Origin: Scytolyngbya sp. HA4215-MV1
GTDB taxonomy: Bacteria; Cyanobacteriota; Cyanobacteriia; Leptolyngbyales; Leptolyngbyaceae
Assembly (NCBI GenBank): GCA_019359045.1
Contig: JAHHIA010000002.1
Span: forward strand, 366,401 to 430,400
DNA: 64,000 nt
Direction: 5' to 3'
Shown: positions 9,233 to 18,152 of the stretch, in pieces
Layout of the letters: each line of letters opens with the position of its first letter
Position numbering within the stretch: position 1 is the stretch's first letter
Notes under the pieces: model-generated
The model's input: the letters and a program-made list of their open reading frames with translations, nothing else
What the model was told of the DNA's origin: nothing
Database searches by the model: none
Program-made: the position numbers and the translations under genes

Positions 9233-10669
9233 GTGAGATTTTTTGACTACGATCCCGGAGATTTTTATGACGAACTTTTCGTGGACAAGGGGCAACCCCG
9301 TCCTGAATCGGTTCCGCTAATCGAGCGTATTAATTCCTTACCTGAAGGTGAACTCCTACGCAGGCAAGAAGCTGCCCAAATTGCCTTTTTCAAGATGGGC
9401 ATTACTTTCAATGTGTATGGCGATGGTCAGGGGACTGAGCGCATTTTTCCCTTTGACATTATTCCCCGCATCTTGGCTGCCCATGAATGGGACTATTTGG
9501 AGCGCGGATTAAAGCAACGCATCCAGGCGTTAAACCTATTCTTGTCGGATATTTATCATGATCAGAAAATCGTCAAAGATGGCTTGATTCCACTGGATTT
9601 GATTTATTCCGCGAGTGGTTTTTTGGAGCCGTGCATTGGTCTCAATCCACCAGAAGGGATCTGGTGCCACATTACAGGCACGGATTTGGTGCGCGATCGC
9701 GATGGTCGCTGGTACGTCCTGGAAGATAATCTGCGCTGCCCCTCAGGGGTTTCCTACGTGCTAGAAAATCGTCGGGTGATGAAGAGTACCTTCCCGCTAG
9801 TTTTCAACACCATGCCCATCCAGCCGGTCGAAGAATACCCCAGCCATCTGCTAGAAACGCTTTTGAATCTTGCACCTGCCCATTTACTCGATCCGACGGT
9901 TGTGGTTTTGACTCCCGGCATCTATAACTCCGCCTACTTCGAGCATTCCTTTCTAGCGCAACAGATGGGGGTGGAATTGGTGGAAGGGCGGGATTTGGTG
10001 GTTGTCGATGGCTATCTGCAAATGCGGACCACCAAAGGCTTGAAGCGGGTCGATGTGATTTACCGTCGCGTTGATGACATTTTCATTGATCCATTGACAT
10101 TTCGTCCCGATTCGCTTCTCGGCATTCCGGGGCTGATGGATGTCTACCGAGCCGGGCGAGTGGGTATTGCCAATGCCCTCGGTACTGGGGTTGCAGATGA
10201 CAAGGTGATCTACGCCTATGTGCCCCAAATGATTCGCTACTATTTGGGCGAAGATCCCATTTTAGAAAATGTCCCTACTTATCTCTGTTGGGAGCCAGAG
10301 CAGCAAAGCCATGTGCTGTCAAATCTGGATAAGTTGGTGGTGAAATCTGCCAATGAGTCTGGGGGGTATGGCATGTTGATTGGTCCCCATGCTACCCCCT
10401 TAGAGCGAGAAGTCTTCGCCGAAAAGATTCAAGCTGCTCCTCGCAACTACATTGCCCAACCCACGCTCTGTCTTTCACGAGTGCCCGTAATTGCCCAAGA
10501 TCTGATTGAGGGATGCCATGTCGATTTGCGTCCCTATATTCTCTATGGCAAAGATATCTTTGTGAATCCGGGAGGGCTAACCCGCGTTGCACTCAAGAAA
10601 GGCTCTCTCGTGGTGAACTCTTCTCAAGGGGGAGGCAGTAAGGATACCTGGGTCGTTTGTAAGTCGTGA
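9233..10669 (+). CDS. Circularly permuted ATP-grasp type 2 protein (DUF404/DUF407)
   Basis: 478 residues from GTG 9233, beginning [16 protein letters not shown] as is typical for this family. Conserved blocks include [12 protein letters not shown] (~57-68), the ATP-grasp elements [22 protein letters not shown] (~160-181), [11 protein letters not shown] near 380 and the C-terminal [17 protein letters not shown]-grasp enzymes couple ATP hydrolysis to amide or peptide bond formation, and comparative work proposes a peptide-ligase-like role beside Anbu and alpha-E. It is followed after 18 bases by alpha-E, so the two are almost certainly co-transcribed. The substrate is unknown. Confidence 0.93.
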   Translation: MRFFDYDPGDFYDELFVDKGQPRPESVPLIERINSLPEGELLRRQEAAQIAFFKMGITFNVYGDGQGTERIFPFDIIPRILAAHEWDYLERGLKQRIQALNLFLSDIYHDQKIVKDGLIPLDLIYSASGFLEPCIGLNPPEGIWCHITGTDLVRDRDGRWYVLEDNLRCPSGVSYVLENRRVMKSTFPLVFNTMPIQPVEEYPSHLLETLLNLAPAHLLDPTVVVLTPGIYNSAYFEHSFLAQQMGVELVEGRDLVVVDGYLQMRTTKGLKRVDVIYRRVDDIFIDPLTFRPDSLLGIPGLMDVYRAGRVGIANALGTGVADDKVIYAYVPQMIRYYLGEDPILENVPTYLCWEPEQQSHVLSNLDKLVVKSANESGGYGMLIGPHATPLEREVFAEKIQAAPRNYIAQPTLCLSRVPVIAQDLIEGCHVDLRPYILYGKDIFVNPGGLTRVALKKGSLVVNSSQGGGSKDTWVVCKS

Positions 10670-10687
10670 TGGTAGCGTTGTATTCCT

Positions 10688-11644
10688 ATGCTGAGTCGTG
10701 TTGCTGATTCTATCTACTGGCTAAACCGTTATATCGAAAGAGCGGAGAATGTGGCGCGGTTTGTAGATGTTAATTTGAACTTGTTGTTGGATTCTCCTAG
10801 TGATGTCACGCAACAGTGGGAACCCCTAGTGTTGACTACCGGTGATCTACCGTTGTTTCGCAAAAGCTATGGTGAAGCATCCGCCGAAGCTGTAATTCAT
10901 TTTTTGGCATTTGATAGCAATAATCCCAATTCCATTCTTTCGTGCTTGCAATTTGCGCGGGAGAATGCCCGATCGGTGCGGGAGATTATTTCTTCGGAAA
11001 TGTGGGAGCAGGTGAATGCGTTCTATTTGATGGTGAAAGATACGGCGCAAATCTGTCCTTCTCACCATCAGATGTCAGAGTTTTTCTCTCAAGTAAAACT
11101 ATCGAGCCACTTGTTCGCAGGGGTGATGGATGCCACCATGACCCACAACGAAGGCTGGAATTTTGGGCAGATTGGACGTTTGCTAGAACGGGCAGACAAG
11201 ACCGCTCGCATTCTGGATGTGAAATATTTTATTTTATTGCCTTCGATCGGGGACGTCGGTACCACGCTCGATCAACTGCAATGGATGGCGTTGTTAAAAT
11301 CTGCCAGTGCCTATGAGATGTATCGCAAATGTGGACAGCACCGGATTACCCCCACGGGTGTGGCAGAGTTTTTGATCCTCTCTCGTGAGTTTCCCCGATC
11401 GACTCGGTTTTGTTTGCTTCAAGCAGAACGATCGCTCCAGCAAATTACCGGCACCCCGATCGGCACCTGGCGCAGTCCAGTTGAGCGAACATTGGGGCGG
11501 TTGCGCTCAGACCTCGACTATTTGACGATCGACGACATTGTGCAAACCGGGTTGCACGAATTTCTGGATGCATTGCAAAGCCAGATGAACGAAATCGACA
11601 GCAAAATCTACGATACCTTCTTTGCCCTCGAAGCCGTCAGCTAA
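10688..11644 (+). CDS. Alpha-E domain protein (DUF403)
   Basis: 318 residues starting MLSRVADSIYWLNRYIERAENVARF, the signature of the all-helical alpha-E family. A second conserved block is GRLLERADKTARILDVKYF (~162-180). It is the constant partner of the permuted ATP-grasp gene, which ends 18 bases upstream, and of Anbu. Family function is unproven; it has been proposed to act in a peptide-modifying pathway. No signal peptide, so cytoplasmic. The transglutaminase-like gene often seen in such clusters is not in this window. Confidence 0.93.
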   Translation: MLSRVADSIYWLNRYIERAENVARFVDVNLNLLLDSPSDVTQQWEPLVLTTGDLPLFRKSYGEASAEAVIHFLAFDSNNPNSILSCLQFARENARSVREIISSEMWEQVNAFYLMVKDTAQICPSHHQMSEFFSQVKLSSHLFAGVMDATMTHNEGWNFGQIGRLLERADKTARILDVKYFILLPSIGDVGTTLDQLQWMALLKSASAYEMYRKCGQHRITPTGVAEFLILSREFPRSTRFCLLQAERSLQQITGTPIGTWRSPVERTLGRLRSDLDYLTIDDIVQTGLHEFLDALQSQMNEIDSKIYDTFFALEAVS

Positions 11645-11705
11645 ACCCAAACTCCTTCCCTCCTTCCCTCCTTCCCCTCTTCACTCCCTGCCCTCTCCAC
11701 TCCCT
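11645..11705. repeat. Polypyrimidine tract between convergent genes
   Basis: The 61-base gap between alpha-E and the convergent small gene is nearly all C and T, with CTCCTTCC-like units repeated several times. It looks like a decayed simple repeat. No hairpin terminator is visible inside it. Confidence 0.6.
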
Positions 11706-12023
11706 CTAATCCCCTGGCTGAAAGGGTTTATGAATTGTAAAAGAAACCGGACGAGATACCTGAAAGGGTTGTTCGGATGCAGATTTCACCTGAGATGGAC
11801 GGGATGAGACCGTGGAGTCTGTCACATCTACGACTGGAAAATCGTCGGGAAAGAGATCTTCGTCCTGATGGAGGCGGAAAGGCAACTTGTCATGGTTGGA
11901 GGCGATCGCCAAAAAAATCCCGCCCAAAATGAATACAGGCAGCGGCAGCGAAAACTGTTTGAACCACTGCAATAGCTCTGCCATGCCAAACAGTAATAGA
12001 AAACAAACAATCCAGACTTTCAT
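11706..12023 (-). CDS. Small membrane protein of unknown function
   Basis: 105 residues from ATG 12023. It has two hydrophobic helices: KVWIVCFLLLFGMAELLQWF (residues ~2-21) and LPLPVFILGGIFLAIAS (~26-42). An acidic, Ser-rich soluble tail (HQDEDLFPDDFPVVDV...) follows. A longer frame to 12191 overlaps ruvA, so the internal start is preferred. It lies 106 bases downstream of ruvA on the same strand and may share its transcript. Function not recognised. Confidence 0.6.
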   Translation of the reverse strand: MKVWIVCFLLLFGMAELLQWFKQFSLPLPVFILGGIFLAIASNHDKLPFRLHQDEDLFPDDFPVVDVTDSTVSSRPSQVKSASEQPFQVSRPVSFTIHKPFQPGD

Positions 12024-12129
12024 GCCTCGAATAGAAATTGCGCCAAGCCAGTATGAATATTTCGCAGCATAGCCGATCTTCTCAATTTTGGTGTAATCAG
12101 ATTCTTGTATTTCCGCCTTCTGTTCTCCG

Positions 12130-12753
12130 CTACTGGCTAAGCCATGCGATCGCCTGACGAATCCATTCTTCTGCATCGGCATTTTTGGCAAGAGTTGTGC
12201 TCTGTCCTACGGCTTGCAGTGCCCGGTTGATTTCACTGTTGTTATATCCCAATGCCAGGAGTGTCATTTCAACATCTTCCTGCACTGAGAGCACGGGACC
12301 CGCACTCGGGAGAGTGGTGAGTCCAGCATCTTGTCGCCATTCTGCCAGTTTCGCTTTGAGTTCCAAAGCAATGCGCTCGGCGGTTTTGTTGCCCACGCCA
12401 GGTGTGCGGGTCAGGGCACGAATATTGCCAGCCACGATCGCCTGCACCAAATCTTGCAACCCCAAGGTATCCAGCAATGCCATTGCCAATTGTGCGCCAA
12501 TGCCACTGACACTGACCAATTGCCGAAAGAGATCGCGTTCAGCCACAGAGCCAAAGCCAAATAAAGTCCACTGATCTTCACGGACTTGCAAATGAGTAAA
12601 AATTTGAACCGATTCATTGGCGGAAGGCAACTCTTGCAACAAGCGCGGCACAATTTGTACGTCATAGCCAATCTGGTTGACTTCTAGCGTCAGAACAACG
12701 CGATTGTTGATTTTCTGCACGCTGGCAACGATGCCTTTGAGATAACCAATCAT
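12130..12753 (-). CDS. ruvA: Holliday junction branch migration protein RuvA
   Basis: 207 residues from ATG 12753, starting MIGYLKGIVASVQKINNRVV, the normal RuvA N-terminal OB fold. The double helix-hairpin-helix region (LVSVSGIGAQLAMALLDTL and TRTPGVGNKTAERIALELK) follows at ~70-130, and the C-terminal RuvB-binding domain (LLALGYNNSEINRAL) closes the protein. RuvA tetramers bind four-way junctions and load the RuvB motor. An 18-residue upstream extension to 12807 is hydrophobic and non-conserved, so it is rejected. Confidence 0.96.
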   Translation of the reverse strand: MIGYLKGIVASVQKINNRVVLTLEVNQIGYDVQIVPRLLQELPSANESVQIFTHLQVREDQWTLFGFGSVAERDLFRQLVSVSGIGAQLAMALLDTLGLQDLVQAIVAGNIRALTRTPGVGNKTAERIALELKAKLAEWRQDAGLTTLPSAGPVLSVQEDVEMTLLALGYNNSEINRALQAVGQSTTLAKNADAEEWIRQAIAWLSQ

Positions 12754-13064
12754 GACGAAGAAGAGAAAAGAGAGAAGAACTAGAGAGAAGGGAATATTGA
12801 CTTGCAATGTCTAACTTGCAATGTCTGCCTGACGTTCGTGGCTTGTGATACTAAAGCAAATGAGTACCCATATAAAATGACCCCATCTCAATTTTGAAAC
12901 AAGGGGCGATATTGAGCGATCGCTATCAGAAGCATCCCATGTTTGCAGAGAAATTGGGCTGAAGTGTGAGCATCTGACTTGCGCTAACCGCTGCCTACAC
13001 TTTGATTGCATCCCTGGGATGTCCCCTCGATATCAAACTAGTCAACCTCAACAGAAGTGGGTGT
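12754..13064. other. Intergenic region between divergent ruvA and codB
   Basis: About 310 bases that should hold both divergent promoters. A plus-strand frame entering codB from 13002 starts at ATA and lacks a ribosome-binding site, so it is not counted. I see no strong hairpin or operator. Confidence 0.5.
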
Positions 13065-14375
13065 ATGAGTATTACGACAGGCTCGGAGTTTGGTTCAAAG
13101 CCTCATCTGATTGAAGAAGATTATCCCTTAAGTGCAGTTCCTGCCAGTGCCCGTAAATCGATCTGGTCTTTGGCTCCTTTGCTGATGGGGTTTACATTGT
13201 ATTCGGGAACGCTGTTTGCGGGGGGCTTGGTCGGTCCCGCGTTCAAGTTTTTCCCTGATTTGCTTGGATTAATTGTGATCGGCAATTTGATTTTAGGTGG
13301 GTATGCCGCAGCCTTAGGTTACATTGCGGCGGAAACTGGGCTGAGTACAGTCTTAATGGCGCGGTTTAGCTTTGGCAGTGTTGGGTCTCGTTGGGTAGAT
13401 TTTATTTTGGGATTCACACAGATTGGCTGGTATGCCTGGGGTTCTGCCCTAATTGCCAAGTTACTCAATAGTTTGGTCGGAGTACCGCCTTCCTGGAATT
13501 GGTTGACGATTTTATTTTTTACTTATTTTTTCTGTTCTACAGCCTACATTGGCTATCGAGCCATGGATTGGCTCAGTCGGTTGGCGGTGCCAGCTATGCT
13601 AATTTTGATGGTTTGGTGTTTGACGATCGCGGGTCATCAAGTGGGGGGCTTTGAGGGGTTGCAAGCCATTGTGCCCACTCAGAAAATGGGCATTGGTGCC
13701 GCACTCACCATTATCGTTGGCACCTTTGTTTCAGGCGGCACTCAGGCAACCAACTGGAGCCGCTTCGCCAACTCTACCCGTAATGCGATCGTTTCCACGC
13801 TTTCTGCCTTTTTCTTTGCCAATGGCTTTCTGATCTTTAGTGGTGCGTTTTGCGCCCTAGTTTATTCGGGTGTGAAAGCCATACAAGACAGTTCTGACAT
13901 TGTGCAGGTCATGGCATACCAAGGCTTACTGTTTTGGGGCATGGTGTTGCTGTTCTTAAACATGTGGACTACGCAGGACAACACAATCTACGCCTTTTCG
14001 ATCGCGGGATCGCACATGTTCCGGACAAACAAGCGCACCTTGTTTGTCTTGGGTGGTGCAACGGTTGCACTGGTACTGGCATGGGGTGGGATCTACGATA
14101 TGCTGGTGCCTTATTTGATCTTATTAGGCACGTTCATTCCTCCCATTGGAGGGGTCATCATGGCAGACTATTGGTTCTATCGTAAAGGCACATTTCCATC
14201 GCTTGAGGAACCACAACCTGCCTTTAACTGGGCAGGCGTGATTGCTTATGGTGTCGCATCAGCGATCGCTTATTTCGCACCTGGCATCAAACCCATTAAT
14301 GGCATCCTCACTGCAGTCGTTCTGTACTTTGTCCTGACAAAATTTATCCTTCCTATACACCGTCAGGAATCGTAG
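13065..14375 (+). CDS. codB: Cytosine permease-like NCS1 transporter
   Basis: 436 residues from ATG 13065, with about twelve hydrophobic helices. The N-terminal entry SIWSLAPLLMGFTLYSGTLF and the following glycine-rich helices are typical of the CodB branch of the NCS1 (nucleobase:cation symport) family. The motif FVSGGTQATNWSRFA and the C-terminal GTFIPPIGGVIMADYW also fit. It imports cytosine or related bases across the plasma membrane. Uracil phosphoribosyltransferase and a ureidoglycolate-lyase-like gene lie ~1.5-2 kb downstream on the same strand, which suggests a base salvage theme. No cytosine deaminase is present in the window. Confidence 0.87.
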   Translation: MSITTGSEFGSKPHLIEEDYPLSAVPASARKSIWSLAPLLMGFTLYSGTLFAGGLVGPAFKFFPDLLGLIVIGNLILGGYAAALGYIAAETGLSTVLMARFSFGSVGSRWVDFILGFTQIGWYAWGSALIAKLLNSLVGVPPSWNWLTILFFTYFFCSTAYIGYRAMDWLSRLAVPAMLILMVWCLTIAGHQVGGFEGLQAIVPTQKMGIGAALTIIVGTFVSGGTQATNWSRFANSTRNAIVSTLSAFFFANGFLIFSGAFCALVYSGVKAIQDSSDIVQVMAYQGLLFWGMVLLFLNMWTTQDNTIYAFSIAGSHMFRTNKRTLFVLGGATVALVLAWGGIYDMLVPYLILLGTFIPPIGGVIMADYWFYRKGTFPSLEEPQPAFNWAGVIAYGVASAIAYFAPGIKPINGILTAVVLYFVLTKFILPIHRQES

Positions 14376-14398
14376 GAGGACTCACGCCCTTCACTCTG

Positions 14399-14424
14399 CT
14401 GGCGCTTGGGTACTCAAGCGCCAG
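14399..14424 (+). terminator. Rho-independent-like terminator of codB
   Basis: A perfect ten-base stem (CTGGCGCTTG/CAAGCGCCAG) with a six-base loop begins 24 bases after the codB stop and is followed by ATTTTGTAAT. Confidence 0.7.
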
Positions 14425-14569
14425 ATTTTGTAATGCCAGAAGTCGTGTTAGGACAGCTGGGACAGTTATTAGTGACGGTAAACCTCCAATTGGCAAGGAT
14501 TTGCGCTCGGCGATCGCCGCCCTATTCGCAGGACAACCCTTCGCCTTAGTGTCGCAACCTAGTATTGGT

Positions 14570-14687
14570 GGCGTTGCTCAACAACGGGATGAAAATGATG
14601 CTGAATGATTTGAAACTTCGTTTCAAATCATCCTGCTTTTCAGCAACGCCGTATTGGCTGCCTTTTTAGTAACGCCGTATTGGCTGC
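14570..14687. repeat. Nested inverted repeat plus 17-bp direct repeat
   Basis: Outer arms GGCGTTGCT (14570-14578) and AGCAACGCC (14642-14650) enclose an inner 12-bp stem (14605-14616 / 14620-14631, loop TTC). Immediately after, a 17-base unit beginning AACGCCGTATTGG occurs twice (14645-14661 and 14671-14687), 26 bases apart. It looks like a small non-coding mobile or palindromic element in the codB-upp gap. Bases 14425-14569 and 14688-14756 show nothing further. Confidence 0.65.
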
Positions 14688-14756
14688 AATATAAAATGGC
14701 GATCGGGTAACGAACCCAATTACTTAGAGTAATTACGATGTCCCCCCAATGTATTG

Positions 14757-15356
14757 CTAATCCACCGCCAGTAAAAAAGTTGCCTTATCATCTAGTGCAA
14801 ACACAGATTGGCTCTTGGATTTGCCATGAAATGTCGAATCTGTCCTCTTTTCAAGATGCTTTTGCCCAGTCTTTTCAGGATGCTTTTGCCTCATTGGGCT
14901 GAGCGATGCTTCTGTTGTTTGGGGGCATAGGGAACCCTGCGTTACTGTCAGGGATTCGCTCAAACCCCGTTTTTCCTTGGTATGAAGTTGCTGTATTACC
15001 GTTGCCATCACCTCATTTCGATAGCTTGGCTCGATTTCGACACAGGGACGCTTTATTAGAGAGACGCTTGTTGCAGTCTGAGAAACGGATTCAGTTTGGG
15101 CACAGGGTGGCTGAATCAAAGTTGAGTTTAACCCCTCAGAAGGACTCTTGGCCAACTCAACATTAGATGGTGGCGTTGCCGTTGCCATCGCCACTTTTTC
15201 TTGCTCCGGTTCTATCTTGGCACTGTGCCGTTGTATTACCCTCGTAACGATGACCTCACCGTTGGGATATACGTAACAAATGGTTGGGATTTCTGGCTCC
15301 GATTTTGAGCGTTGAGAATTTGCCAGCTTCCGATTTATCACAGTCATTTCCAGCAT
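14757..15356 (-). CDS. Hypothetical low-complexity protein
   Basis: 199 residues, polar, with imperfect internal repeats: the pattern VI/LI-Q/K-x-x-x-A/V-x-I/T-E-P/S recurs around residues 40, 80, 103 and 120, and HPEKTGQ/HLEKRTD is repeated near the C-terminus. A hydrophobic N-terminus or known domain is missing. It starts at ATG 15356 and faces upp divergently. It could be a real fast-evolving protein or a chance frame in repetitive DNA. Confidence 0.4.
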   Translation of the reverse strand: MLEMTVINRKLANSQRSKSEPEIPTICYVYPNGEVIVTRVIQRHSAKIEPEQEKVAMATATPPSNVELAKSPSEGLNSTLIQPPCAQTESVSQTATSVSLIKRPCVEIEPSYRNEVMATVIQQLHTKEKRGLSESLTVTQGSLCPQTTEASLSPMRQKHPEKTGQKHLEKRTDSTFHGKSKSQSVFALDDKATFLLAVD

Positions 15357-15451
15357 CCAGGTTAGGCACTACAGTAAGGTCAACCAGCCAAATCTCTAAA
15401 CAGTTGTTGGGAACTACACGGTCTTAAGGGAACACACAAACTGGAATTTGA

Positions 15452-15691
15452 ATGATTCACCACAAAAACAACCATTTCTCACCCGCTCGATCGTGGAAAG
15501 AAACTATCGGGCAAGAGTGGGGCACTGTTGATCTGAGATACCTGGGGGGAGCAGGGTTCTTATCCTTCTTAATTACTCTTTCGTGCCAGCTTGCTAACCT
15601 CAAGGACGAATCTAACAAAGCAATAGTAAAGTCGGATGAGCAGTTGATGAAATCCATCCGTTTTAGACAGAAAAACAAGATTCCTGCTTGA
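15452..15691 (+). CDS. Possible small hypothetical protein
   Basis: 79 residues with one moderately hydrophobic segment (GGAGFLSFLITLSCQLANL, ~31-49). No clear ribosome-binding site and no recognised motif. A minus-strand frame covers the same bases almost exactly (15457-15678), so the coding strand is uncertain. Listed as tentative only. Confidence 0.25.
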   Translation: MIHHKNNHFSPARSWKETIGQEWGTVDLRYLGGAGFLSFLITLSCQLANLKDESNKAIVKSDEQLMKSIRFRQKNKIPA

Positions 15692-15832
15692 ATAACAAAT
15701 TGGAGTAATTAAGAAATAGCCGTGCTGCTGTAAATTTCAGGGAAAGCATCCACCGTTTGCATTCCAGCGGTTTGATGCTTTACTGCTCATAAGTTTCAGG
15801 CTTGCCTTACTTCATTTGACGGGAAATCTACT

Positions 15833-16468
15833 ATGACTGCGAACGTGACCGTGATTGATCATCCCCTTGTACAGCACAAGCTGACCTTAATGCGACGGGC
15901 AGAGTCTAGTACAGCAAAATTTCGCAATTTGATGACTGAAATTAGTATGTTGCTGGCTTATGAAGTGACGCGAGACCTCCCACTCAAATATGAGCCGATC
16001 GAAACGCCCATGGGACCCATGATCGCTCCATTACTTGCTGCGGACAAAAAACTTGTGATTGTTCCCATCATGCGAGCCGGGCAAGGCATTCTGGACGGCA
16101 TGTTACAACTCATGCCATCTGCACGGGTTGGGCATATCGGTTTATACCGTGATCCCAAAACCCTCACTGCGGTGGAATATTACTTCAAAGTTCCACACGA
16201 TATTGAAGAGCGAGATATGCTGGTGGTCGATCCGATGATGGCGACTGGGAATTCAGCAGTAGCGGCAGTCCACCGACTGAAGGAAACGAATCCCAATTCC
16301 ATGAAATTTGTTTGTTTGCTGGCGGCTCCTCAAGGAATCCGAAACTTCCACGAACATCATCCGGATGTTCCTATCTACACCGCAGCCATTGATGACTATC
16401 TGGATGAGCATGGCTACATCGTGCCAGGCTTAGGAGATGCAGGCGATCGACTCTTTGGCACCAAATAA
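15833..16468 (+). CDS. upp: Uracil phosphoribosyltransferase
   Basis: 211 residues, normal length. It makes UMP from uracil and PRPP in pyrimidine salvage. The PRPP-binding loop is [17 protein letters not shown] (~128-144), and the uracil-binding C-terminus includes [17 protein letters not shown]. The early conserved block [12 protein letters not shown] is intact. The codB permease upstream and the adjacent ureidoglycolate-lyase-like gene (19 bases downstream) fit nucleobase use. Confidence 0.97.
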   Translation: MTANVTVIDHPLVQHKLTLMRRAESSTAKFRNLMTEISMLLAYEVTRDLPLKYEPIETPMGPMIAPLLAADKKLVIVPIMRAGQGILDGMLQLMPSARVGHIGLYRDPKTLTAVEYYFKVPHDIEERDMLVVDPMMATGNSAVAAVHRLKETNPNSMKFVCLLAAPQGIRNFHEHHPDVPIYTAAIDDYLDEHGYIVPGLGDAGDRLFGTK

Positions 16469-16486
16469 GTTGAGGCAGTGAAATTT

Positions 16487-16969
16487 ATGGACACCTACAT
16501 CATTTACAAGTTGCCAGCTCAATGGGTGACTCCCACCAATTTTCAGCCCTTTGGACAAGTTATCTTTGCCAGCGATGATGGCAAACCCTTTGATGACAGT
16601 GATGCCCAACTGCAACTGCAAAACGGCATTCCCCGTTTTTACATCATGCATCTCCAAAAACGAGGACGAAAATTTTCTCAAATCACGCGCCATCGCCAGT
16701 GTACGCAGTGTCTTGGCTCTCTGGAAGGAAAAGACTGGCTATTGGGAGTGGCAGCCCCTGGCAGCAAACCCGAAGTGGACGATATCATGGCGTTTCGCAT
16801 TCCTGGCAATTGCTTTATTAAGCTAGAAGTAGGCACCTGGCACGCAGGTCCCTATTTTGATGCCCGATCGGTCGATTTCTACAATCTGGAACTCAGCGAC
16901 ACTAACATCAACGACCACGAAACCCACAACTTATTGGAAAGCTACGGTGCAGAGTTTGAAATTATCTAA
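16487..16969 (+). CDS. Ureidoglycolate lyase (AllA)-like protein
   Basis: 160 residues from ATG 16487, eleven bases after TGAGG; the GTG at 16478 sits too close to that site. The cupin-like core contains RFYIMHLQKRGRKFSQITRHRQCTQ in the middle and FRIPGNCFIKLEVGTWHAGPYF near residue 105-126, matching the GTWHxxP region of the ureidoglycolate lyase family. True AllA splits ureidoglycolate to glyoxylate and urea in purine degradation. No other allantoin genes are seen here, so the substrate may differ. Nineteen bases downstream of upp; probably one transcript. Confidence 0.78.
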   Translation: MDTYIIYKLPAQWVTPTNFQPFGQVIFASDDGKPFDDSDAQLQLQNGIPRFYIMHLQKRGRKFSQITRHRQCTQCLGSLEGKDWLLGVAAPGSKPEVDDIMAFRIPGNCFIKLEVGTWHAGPYFDARSVDFYNLELSDTNINDHETHNLLESYGAEFEII

Positions 16970-17016
16970 GCACGAGTTTGTCTTAATGAGTGTGCCTCCT
17001 GGCATCTGAGAGCATA

Positions 17017-17065
17017 AAACGTTTAGAACCCCAGACTCTTAAAGAATCTAGGGTTCTAAGCGTTT
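17017..17065 (+). terminator. Stem-loop after the upp/AllA-like unit
   Basis: Arms 17017-17033 and 17049-17065 pair over 17 bases with one G-U and one mismatch (AAACG..AGAACCC / GGGTTCTA..CGTTT), followed by AATAAAG. A strong stem with a weak U-tract. Confidence 0.6.
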
Positions 17066-17165
17066 AATAAAGATTCATGCTGGAAGAGCACTTGAGGGCA
17101 ATACCGCGAACTTAAATGAACAAGTAGAACAAGTCAGTGTATTGCTCAAGAACAGAAAGATCACT

Positions 17166-17552
17166 CTAAAGATTTCTGTAAGCTGGCTGAGTAACTTCGC
17201 GAATACTAACACCACAGGTCTCAACGAAATTAGCTCCGTCTACCTGCATGGCAAGATGAACCATCCGCTGCAAAATTTTCTGGCTAGAGACCGTTCCCAT
17301 TAACACAACCACTCGACCTCGCTGAGTCACCTGTATGCTTTCCCACTCACGCGGATCAATTTTTTGCCTAAAAGTGAGTACCACTCTTTTCGCTAATCCA
17401 CTATGGTCATATTCCCCATTCAACCCCATCCGTTCTGGAGGAATGGTCTCAAATAGACGAGACATCGAAAGTTGCAAACCCAATTCCCCACAATCGATGA
17501 GTTGAGAATTCAGATTCATCTTTGCTCCTAAAGAGCTATCTGGTGACATCAT
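17166..17552 (-). CDS. Small protein with BON-like domain
   Basis: 128 residues preceded by a good GGAGGAG site. The second half (SIQVTQRGRVVVLMGTVSSQ, then a helix and GVSIREV) follows the beta-alpha-beta pattern of BON domains: a repeated 'VxLxGxVxS' strand, a helix, and a closing strand. BON modules bind membranes or peptidoglycan-linked partners. There is no signal peptide, so location is unclear. Two adjacent ATGs (17552 and 17549) are possible starts. Confidence 0.6.
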   Translation of the reverse strand: MMSPDSSLGAKMNLNSQLIDCGELGLQLSMSRLFETIPPERMGLNGEYDHSGLAKRVVLTFRQKIDPREWESIQVTQRGRVVVLMGTVSSQKILQRMVHLAMQVDGANFVETCGVSIREVTQPAYRNL

Positions 17553-18152
17553 AATGGTGCTCCTCCAGACATTTCAGGCAAGCATAAATCGTTAAAACAA
17601 ACCAGGCGATGCATTGGCCTACCGCAATGAACTAACTGACTCGATACGTAGCTCTTTATTTCTTCGCAATTTTTAATAAAGTCTTTAGAAAAGATCATAC
17701 CAAATCTGGTTGGCTTACACAAAGCTTTTCCAAATTTTGAAGACATCTTGAATTGTGAAACCATTTTGATGGTGGAGAAGCTTATCTCTACTGAGATGTT
17801 TATTGTCCTTTTGATTGCCCAGCGAAAAAGTTGTGTAGCGAACACTTTTGTTGCTCCCTGTTAAAAAATTAGTTGTTTCTCTAATCCAAAGGGTGACTCA
17901 ATCGCCCTGATCGCTCATCAGTTTGCCAGAGACAAGACTGACATCAAAAGCACCTTTGGGGTGAGATTTAGTCACTGGATGTCTCCGCCACCGATGCCAA
18001 CCTGTATAACGAGTCCTAGGGATACTCTGAGAGCAGCTTTTTGCAACAGCTTGATTGCCTATTTGTCTAAAAGTGGTTGAGATCGCGAGAAGCGGGTCTG
18101 CTGATACTGATCAGCGTCTGTTGATCAGAGACTGTGGAGAATTTGAAATAGT
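17553..18152. other. Intergenic region with one doubtful minus-strand frame
   Basis: About 600 bases. A 98-codon minus frame (17845-17549) overlaps the BON-like gene by four bases (ATGA) and is Cys/Met-containing, but it includes that gene's ribosome-binding site as codons and has no recognisable motif. The remainder (17846-18152) shows no gene or strong hairpin. Confidence 0.45.

Noticed and set aside
17549-17845. 98-codon minus-strand frame upstream of the BON-like gene
   Set aside because: It contains the next gene's Shine-Dalgarno sequence in frame and has no motif; kept only as a doubtful frame in the intergenic note.
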